From contig DOHC01000186.1 of NCBI GenBank assembly GCA_003535475.1, positions 1 through 11,012 on the forward strand: DNA of 11,012 nt. Direction: 5' to 3'. The notes beneath the pieces are model-generated. The model had not been told where the DNA came from and made no database searches. It was given only the letters and a program-made list of their open reading frames with translations. Below, one piece after another: positions 5,866 through 11,012 of the stretch (its first letter is position 1; each line of letters starts with the position of its first letter). The position numbers were made by a program, and so were the translations under genes. Source of the stretch: Nitrospiraceae bacterium. GTDB taxonomy: Bacteria; Nitrospirota; Thermodesulfovibrionia; Thermodesulfovibrionales; UBA1546.

Positions 5866-7289
5866 TAAAATCCTGCTGCTATGCGGGCAACATTAATGAC
5901 CTTTGAAGGCAGCACTCCGATAATTAGGACTGCGATTACTGTTATTGCAAGCGCAAGGGCTATCCCCGGAGAGGCAGAAAGCTGAACTTCGGCCTTGGGT
6001 TCTTTCATGTACATATACATTACAATCCTAAGATAAAAATACGCTGATATCGCGCTGAATATAACCGCAGTCACGGCAAGCCATGTATATCCTGCGCTTA
6101 TAACGCTCATAAAAAGATAAAACTTGCCCATAAACCCTGCCGTAGGCGGAATCCCAGTGAGAGAAAACATAAATACAAGCATCAGTGCGGCAGCCAATGG
6201 ATGTGTCTTTGCAAGCCCCTCATAATCAGAGATATTATCTCCCTTAAACCCCTCTGACCTGAGCATAATCACAACTGCAAACGCGCCTATGTTCATGAAT
6301 GCATAAATAAACAGATAATTCAGAACGCTTGCCATGCCCTCGGATGTGCCTGCAATTATTCCAAGAAGCATATAACCCGCATGCGCTATTGAAGAATACG
6401 CAAGCATCCTCTTTATGTTTGTCTGTGAAATTGCGATTATGTTCCCGACAGCCATAGTGAGAACCGCTATCGGAATAAGAATAGCCGCCCACTCAATTCT
6501 TGCCGCGCCGAATGCTGTCAGGAAAACCCTTCCAAGCACTGCAAAACCCGCTGCCTTAGGCCCCACCGACATAAACGCAGTGATGGAAGTAGGCGCGCCT
6601 TCATAAACATCAGGCGCCCACATGTGGAAAGGAACAGCAGCTATCTTGAATGAAAACGCCACTGCGAAAAGAATCATGGACAGCGTTAAAACAGGATTGC
6701 CTGAAAGTCCCTTCTGTGATATATAGGAAGATATTGCATGAAGGTCTGTTGTGCCTGTAAGCCCGTATATCATTGATATGCCGTAGAGCAAAAATGCGGA
6801 CGCGAACGCGCCGAGGAGGAAATACTTCATTGCAGCTTCGTTAGACTTTATGTCATGTCTCAGGAACCCGGCAAGCACATAAGTGCTTAATGCCATAAGT
6901 TCAAGCCCGAGATAGAGGGTTATCAGGTCTCCTGCTGAAGCCATAAGCATCATGCCGAGAGTGGAAAAGAGTATAAGGCTGTAATATTCCCCGAAATTCA
7001 CTTTTTCAATTGCAATGTATTTCACTGATATAAGAACAGTGAGTACAACATTCAGCATAAAAATAAGCTTGAAGAACAGGCTGTAGCCGTCAGCTATAAA
7101 CATCCCATTAAATGTGATTCCTGAAGAGCCGGCAAGCAAATATGTAACCACTGCAACACTCACTATGCTCAGGAATGCGATTGTCTCTTTTCTTTTAATC
7201 ACAAGCTCTAAAAGCAGGACGAGAAGAGCAAGGCATGTCATTACGATTTCAGGCATTACAGGCCCAAGGGCAGGCATTACAAACGGCAT
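5865..7289 (-). CDS. nuoN: NADH-quinone oxidoreductase subunit N (complex I)
   Basis: Antiporter-like proton-pumping subunit of the complex I membrane arm; integral inner-membrane protein with about 14 helices and 474 residues, normal for NuoN. The hallmark is SFKIAAVPFHMWAPDVYEGAPT, with the conserved channel lysine at 215, and the TM5 glutamate is in LYLGLELMALSTYV at 130. The later conserved segment AQTNIKRMLAYSSIAHAGYMLLG-like (here SQTNIKRML) and FMFSLTGIPPTAGFMGKFYLF are also present. I chose the ATG at 7289 over the in-frame TTG at 7292, because AAGGGGG lies six bases before it. It is the third of the visible nuo genes in transcription order; 88 bases containing a palindromic repeat separate it from nuoM. 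The E2 gene follows after 160 bases. Confidence 0.96.
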   Translation of the reverse strand: MPFVMPALGPVMPEIVMTCLALLVLLLELVIKRKETIAFLSIVSVAVVTYLLAGSSGITFNGMFIADGYSLFFKLIFMLNVVLTVLISVKYIAIEKVNFGEYYSLILFSTLGMMLMASAGDLITLYLGLELMALSTYVLAGFLRHDIKSNEAAMKYFLLGAFASAFLLYGISMIYGLTGTTDLHAISSYISQKGLSGNPVLTLSMILFAVAFSFKIAAVPFHMWAPDVYEGAPTSITAFMSVGPKAAGFAVLGRVFLTAFGAARIEWAAILIPIAVLTMAVGNIIAISQTNIKRMLAYSSIAHAGYMLLGIIAGTSEGMASVLNYLFIYAFMNIGAFAVVIMLRSEGFKGDNISDYEGLAKTHPLAAALMLVFMFSLTGIPPTAGFMGKFYLFMSVISAGYTWLAVTAVIFSAISAYFYLRIVMYMYMKEPKAEVQLSASPGIALALAITVIAVLIIGVLPSKVINVARIAAGF

Positions 7290-7309
7290 CAAAAACCCCC
7301 TTCACAATC

Positions 7310-7375
7310 TGTCATTCCGAGCATTGCGAGGAATCTCGCTTTTTGAGATTGCTTCGGCTTTGCCTCACAATGACA
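7310..7375. repeat. Palindromic repeat between nuoM and nuoN (GTCATT...AATGAC type)
   Basis: The outer stem TGTCATT/AATGACA (7310-7316 and 7369-7375) encloses a hairpin ATTCC...GGAAT, a central stem AATCTC-GCTTTTT-GAGATT, and a weaker hairpin around TTCGGCTTTGCC. The overall plan resembles the copies at 3630 and 8938, but the internal sequence (GCATTGCGAGGAAT, GAGATTGCTTCGGC) belongs to a different subfamily. It fills most of the space between the nuoM stop and the nuoN RBS. Confidence 0.75.
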
Positions 7376-7377
7376 AC

Positions 7378-8916
7378 TCATTTAATAATCTCCAGAATGT
7401 TTTTTGCAACGCCCGCTTCATGCATGCCTCCTGAATTCACCCTCTCAAGGAGATGCTTTACAGACTCATGCATGAAACCAAGGAACGCGTTCGGATAAAC
7501 TCCGATCCAGAATATCAGTATAATCATCGGCAGAAGTGTTATTATTTCCCTTAAATTAATATCCGCAAGCCCTGCAACCTTCTGGTTTGTCTCCATGAAA
7601 AATACCCTCTGATAAAGCCAGAGCATATAACCTGCGCCTATGATTATCCCTGTTGCCGCAAGCACGCCTGCCCATTGATTTGCTTTGAACCCTCCAAGGA
7701 TAATCAGAAACTCTCCTATGAACCCGTTTGTGGCAGGAAGGCCTATTGAGGCAAGCGTAAATACCATAAACACGGACGCATACACAGGCATAACGGATGC
7801 GACTCCTCCGTAATCAGAGATCTGCCTTGTGTGAGTCCTGTCATAAATCATTCCAACGCTTAAAAACAATGCGCCGGTAACTACGCCGTGATTTATCATC
7901 TGGAGTATGCCGCCTTCCATGCCCTGCAAATTCAGGGCAAAGATTCCAAGAGTCACAAAGCCCATGTGGCTGACAGAGCTGTATGCTATAAGCCTCTTTA
8001 AATCTGTCTGCGCAAGGCATATTACTGCGCTGTAAATTATCGCTATAACAGAAAGCGTAAGCATCACAGGTGTCATTGCCTTTGACGCGTCAGGGAATAA
8101 GGGCAATGAGAACCTGATAAAACCATAAGCGCCCATCTTTATAAGCACAGCGGCAAGAATAACGCTGCCTGCTGTGGGAGCCTCTGTGTGCGCGTCAGGA
8201 AGCCATGTGTGCACAGGGAACATCGGAACCTTAACAGCAAATGCCGCAAAGAAAGCCCAGAAGAGCCAGAGCTGTAATTTATAGGGATATGTTTTTGTCA
8301 TGAGTTCAAGTATGTCAAATGTCCCGCCAGCCTGATAATAAAGAACTATTATTCCGACAAGCATCAGCACGCTTCCAACAAGCGTAAAGAGGAAGAATTT
8401 CACAGCGGCATAAATCCTGTTAGGCCCGCCCCATACGCCTATCAAAAGATACATCGGTATAAGCATCGCCTCCCAGAACAGATAGAAGAGCATGAAATCC
8501 AGCGAACAGAAAACGCCTATCATTGCGCCTTCCATTATCAGAATGGAGATATAAAATTCCTTTGTCTTTGCCTTGATAGAATTCCATGAGATAAGAACGC
8601 AGAGTATTGTAACAAGGGCTGAGAGAAGGACAAACAGAATGCTTATGCCGTCAATGCCGAGACTGTAATTAATATTTAGTGAAGGAATCCATGCATGTTT
8701 TTCTGTAAACTGCATGAGATGCGTGGACTTATTGAACTCCGTAAACAAAGGAATTGAAATTATAAAAACCGTTATGCTCACAATAAGGCTAAACCATTTT
8801 ATAAGGCTTTCATTAGACCTGCTTATCAGGAGCAAAAGCGCCGCGCCTGCAATTGGCAGGAATATCAATGTGCTCAATATCGGAAAGCCTAAGTTATTCA
8901 TTATCGCCTGTTCCAT
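7378..8916 (-). CDS. nuoM: NADH-quinone oxidoreductase subunit M (complex I)
   Basis: Second antiporter-like proton-pumping subunit of the membrane arm; 512 residues, typical of NuoM, with about 14 transmembrane helices. Key residues are present: Glu149 in LFYLFWEAMLIPMYLLIGVWGG, Lys229 in AVKVPMFPVHTWLPDAHTEAP, and the downstream AQTDLKRLIAYSSVSHMGFV segment. The late segment SIGLPATNGFIGEFLIILGGF matches the conserved helix that carries the family's second lysine/glutamate network. The ATG at 8916 follows GGAATGAGTGAG, a modest RBS that resembles the one before nuoL. An ATG at 8901 is a possible but less likely alternative. It is flanked by palindromic repeats on both sides: 131 bases to nuoL and about 88 to nuoN. 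The gene appears intact and ordinary. Confidence 0.97.
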   Translation of the reverse strand: MEQAIMNNLGFPILSTLIFLPIAGAALLLLISRSNESLIKWFSLIVSITVFIISIPLFTEFNKSTHLMQFTEKHAWIPSLNINYSLGIDGISILFVLLSALVTILCVLISWNSIKAKTKEFYISILIMEGAMIGVFCSLDFMLFYLFWEAMLIPMYLLIGVWGGPNRIYAAVKFFLFTLVGSVLMLVGIIVLYYQAGGTFDILELMTKTYPYKLQLWLFWAFFAAFAVKVPMFPVHTWLPDAHTEAPTAGSVILAAVLIKMGAYGFIRFSLPLFPDASKAMTPVMLTLSVIAIIYSAVICLAQTDLKRLIAYSSVSHMGFVTLGIFALNLQGMEGGILQMINHGVVTGALFLSVGMIYDRTHTRQISDYGGVASVMPVYASVFMVFTLASIGLPATNGFIGEFLIILGGFKANQWAGVLAATGIIIGAGYMLWLYQRVFFMETNQKVAGLADINLREIITLLPMIILIFWIGVYPNAFLGFMHESVKHLLERVNSGGMHEAGVAKNILEIIK

Positions 8917-8937
8917 GTCTCACTCATTCCAAGAATT

Positions 8938-9008
8938 GTCATTCTCCGGCTTGACCGGAGAATCCAGTTCCTTTTTCTGGATTCCCGCTTAAAAACTGCG
9001 GGAATGAC
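8938..9008. repeat. Cloverleaf palindromic repeat between nuoL and nuoM
   Basis: The outer stem GTCATT/AATGAC (8938-8943, 9003-9008) encloses ATTCTCCGG-CTTGA-CCGGAGAAT, a CCAG/CTGG central stem with a T-rich loop, and ATTCCCGC...GCGGGAAT. The loop CTTGA and the outer and central stems match the copy at 3630-3697, while the stem interiors differ in a pair-preserving way. The first 25 bases (8936-8960) are identical to 10988-11012, upstream of nuoL. Confidence 0.82.
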
Positions 9009-9047
9009 TGATAAAGATACATTTTGCATTTTTAATTTTCCTTACCC

Positions 9048-10967
9048 TTACCTTAATAACATCACTGCCGCTATTATCAATACGCCAAGCGCCATTATTG
9101 CAGCATAGTGCTGTAACAAACCTGTCTGGACTTTCCTCAGAATCCGGCTGAACTCTCCGATCCCTTTTGGAACACCATTGACAACAGCCTCAATAATCCT
9201 TGTGTCAGTAATGCCGATGAGTATGTTTTTAGCTGTCCAGATTGCCGGCCTCACGATTATAAAACTGTAAAGTTCATCCACATAGTATTTATTCCAGAGC
9301 ACTTTATACGCGGCATTGAATTTCTGTGCGAGCATAACAGGAATATCAGTCTTTACAAGATAAAATAATGCCGCAAGCCCTATGCCCGAAAAACCTGCAA
9401 TTATTGATATTGCCATTACCATCCATTCCTCTGCATGTGTGCCGTGTGCTTCGGGATGCCCAAGCACAGGTTTTAAAAATTCCGTGAAATGCGCGCCGCC
9501 TCCAAGCAGATGGGGGATCCCAATCCATCCTGATGCAACAGCGCCGATGCAGAGAATCATTAACGGTATTGTCATAGCCTTTGGAGATTCATGGAGATGA
9601 TGCTCCTGTTCGTGCGTGCCCCGGAATTTTCCATGGAACGTGAGGAATATAAGCCTGAATGAGTAGAAGGCCGTAAGGAACGCAACCACAGTCCCTGTAG
9701 CCCACACGAATTTTCCCACAGGGCTCTGCCCTGAATACGCAAGCCAGAGTATTTCATCCTTGCTGAAGAATCCTGCAAAGCCGGGCACGCCTGCAATGCT
9801 CAATGATGCAAAGAGCATTGTCCAGTATGTAATTGGCATGTATTTCTTAATGCCCCCCATCTTCTGAAGGTCAAGCTCTCCTGACATTGCATGCATTACG
9901 CTCCCTGCGCATAGGAAGAGAAGGGCTTTAAAGAATGCATGTGTGTAAAGATGAAACATTCCTGCGGTGTAAGCTCCGACCCCTGCAGCAAGGAACATAT
10001 ATCCAAGCTGGCTGATGGTTGAATATGCGATAATCCTTTTTATATCATTCTGGACAAGGCCGATGGTCGCAGCAAATAGTGACGTTATAGCCCCTGTTAA
10101 TGCAACAATCATCAGCGCTGTTTCAGAGAGGCTGAATATCGGACTGCACCTTGCAACGAGGAAAACACCTGCTGTAACCATTGTTGCCGCGTGTATCAGC
10201 GCGCTTACAGGCGTTGGCCCCTCCATCGCATCCGGAAGCCAGACATGAAGCGGCATCTGCGCTGATTTTCCTATTGAGCCGCAGAAAAGAAGAAGCGCAA
10301 TCAATGTCATAAGATGCACGTCATATCCAAGGAAATTAATTGTCTGCGCTGCAATGCCCTTTGCCTGTGAAAATACCGGCTCATAATATATTGTTCCGAA
10401 TGTGAGGAATATCATTATTATTCCAAGACCGAAGCCGAAGTCGCCGAACCTGTTTACTATAAAAGCCTTTTTGCCTGCGTCAGAGGCGGACTTCTTGTCA
10501 AAGTAATATCCGATGAGAAAGTATGAACACAAACCCACGCCTTCCCATCCGAAATATAACTGGAGGAAGTTATTAGCCATAACAAGCATCAGCATGCAGA
10601 AAGTAAATAGACTGAGATATGCAAAAAAGCGGTAGTAGCCCTTGTCTCCGTGCATATACCCGACAGAATAGATATGTATAAGAGTGCTGCATGTTGTGAC
10701 AACTATGAGCATCACTGCTGTAAGCTGGTCAATAAGGAACCCTACGGAGACCTTGAATTCACCTGAAACAATCCACGAGTAGAGGTCTTCGTTTATGACC
10801 CTTCCGGCAAGGACATCAATTAGTGTTGCCACAGTCACAATCCACGAGCCGGCAACTGCAAGAATTGACACCCAGTGGCTATTCTCTTTCAGAAACTTCC
10901 TGCCGAACAGAATGTTTATCAAAAAAGCGGCAAGCGGCAAAAATGGGATTAAAAGATAATTATTCAC
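9048..10967 (-). CDS. nuoL: NADH-quinone oxidoreductase subunit L (complex I)
   Basis: Distal antiporter-like proton-pumping subunit of the complex I membrane arm; 639 residues, within the usual NuoL range. It contains the NuoL-specific C-terminal extension: the segment after about residue 520 fits the lateral amphipathic helix and final membrane anchor. Conserved residues are Glu142 in LYFGWEGVGLCSYFLIGYYF and Lys234 in GSIGKSAQMPLHVWLPDAMEG, followed by TPVSALIHAATMVTAGVFLVAR. The segment QNDIKRIIAYSTISQLGYMF and the AGVPGFAGFFSKDEI motif also match NuoL. A His/Glu-rich loop (THEQEHHLHESPKA) lies between helices in the C-terminal half, as in many NuoL proteins. The start is a GTG at 10967 preceded by GGAGTGAGGT. 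The nuo genes normally upstream (nuoK, nuoJ) would lie to the right of the window. Confidence 0.97.
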   Translation of the reverse strand: MNNYLLIPFLPLAAFLINILFGRKFLKENSHWVSILAVAGSWIVTVATLIDVLAGRVINEDLYSWIVSGEFKVSVGFLIDQLTAVMLIVVTTCSTLIHIYSVGYMHGDKGYYRFFAYLSLFTFCMLMLVMANNFLQLYFGWEGVGLCSYFLIGYYFDKKSASDAGKKAFIVNRFGDFGFGLGIIMIFLTFGTIYYEPVFSQAKGIAAQTINFLGYDVHLMTLIALLLFCGSIGKSAQMPLHVWLPDAMEGPTPVSALIHAATMVTAGVFLVARCSPIFSLSETALMIVALTGAITSLFAATIGLVQNDIKRIIAYSTISQLGYMFLAAGVGAYTAGMFHLYTHAFFKALLFLCAGSVMHAMSGELDLQKMGGIKKYMPITYWTMLFASLSIAGVPGFAGFFSKDEILWLAYSGQSPVGKFVWATGTVVAFLTAFYSFRLIFLTFHGKFRGTHEQEHHLHESPKAMTIPLMILCIGAVASGWIGIPHLLGGGAHFTEFLKPVLGHPEAHGTHAEEWMVMAISIIAGFSGIGLAALFYLVKTDIPVMLAQKFNAAYKVLWNKYYVDELYSFIIVRPAIWTAKNILIGITDTRIIEAVVNGVPKGIGEFSRILRKVQTGLLQHYAAIMALGVLIIAAVMLLR

Positions 10968-10987
10968 ACCTCACTCCGTTCCAATGG

Positions 10988-11012
10988 TTGTCATTCTCCG
11001 GCTTGACCGGAG
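10988..11012. repeat. Partial copy of the palindromic repeat upstream of nuoL, cut by the window end
   Basis: TTGTCATTCTCCGG-CTTGA-CCGGAG, identical over 25 bases to 8936-8960. Only the first hairpin is visible; the remainder should continue past 11012. It lies about 20 bases upstream of the nuoL GTG codon, just outside the RBS. Confidence 0.75.

Noticed and set aside
7290..7292. TTG at 7290-7292 as the nuoN start
   Set aside because: The adjacent ATG at 7289 has ideal spacing from AAGGGGG, so the TTG only adds one residue without support.

Overview
The window looks like chromosomal DNA from a free-living, non-model bacterium of moderate GC content with a respiratory lifestyle. Evidence for this is a 14-subunit-type complex I operon (nuoL, nuoM and nuoN visible), a 2-oxoacid dehydrogenase E2, an ADP-forming acyl-CoA synthetase alpha subunit and a type IV pilus/type II secretion ATPase. 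Together with abundant short palindromic repeats of the 'GTCATTCC...GGAATCCAG' type, this would suit a Nitrospirota or deltaproteobacterial-type lineage. That placement is an inference from gene content only; there is no rRNA or marker gene here.

Layout, left to right. (1) Positions 1-2147, plus strand: a PilB/GspE-type ATPase whose 5' end is cut by the window edge, then a small DUF2784 membrane protein. (2) Positions 2189-3580, minus strand: a stand-alone acetyl/acyl-CoA synthetase (ADP-forming) alpha subunit, with a GC-rich palindrome inserted in frame in its coding sequence. (3) Positions 3591-3731: a nested inverted-repeat, MITE-like element. (4) Positions 3787-4455, plus strand: a toxin-antitoxin module with an AbrB/SpoVT-fold antitoxin and a Doc (death-on-curing) Fic-fold toxin, joined by a GTGA overlap and preceded by an extended -10 promoter inside an inverted repeat. 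(5) Positions 4478-5704, minus strand: an E2 acyltransferase with its own RBS and a plausible sigma70-type promoter. (6) Positions 5865-10967, minus strand: nuoN, nuoM and nuoL, transcribed nuoL>nuoM>nuoN, so the upstream nuo genes should lie beyond position 11012.

Functionally, nuoL/M/N encode the three antiporter-like proton-pumping subunits of the membrane arm of NADH:quinone oxidoreductase. The E2 gene directly downstream could belong to a complex that makes NADH for it, but its E1 and E3 partners are not in the window. The ADP-forming CoA synthetase alpha subunit needs an ATP-grasp beta subunit encoded elsewhere.

The most unusual feature is the density of palindromic repeats. There is one at each nuo junction I can see (nuoN/nuoM, nuoM/nuoL and upstream of nuoL), one between the CoA synthetase and the toxin-antitoxin promoter, and one inside the CoA synthetase reading frame. 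Two of the intergenic copies keep the same cloverleaf-like fold through paired base changes. I see no CRISPR array, tRNA, rRNA, transposase or phage gene, and no clear undescribed multi-gene system. No gene-free stretch exceeds 300 bases; the longest (3581-3820) is filled by the nested repeat and the toxin-antitoxin promoter.
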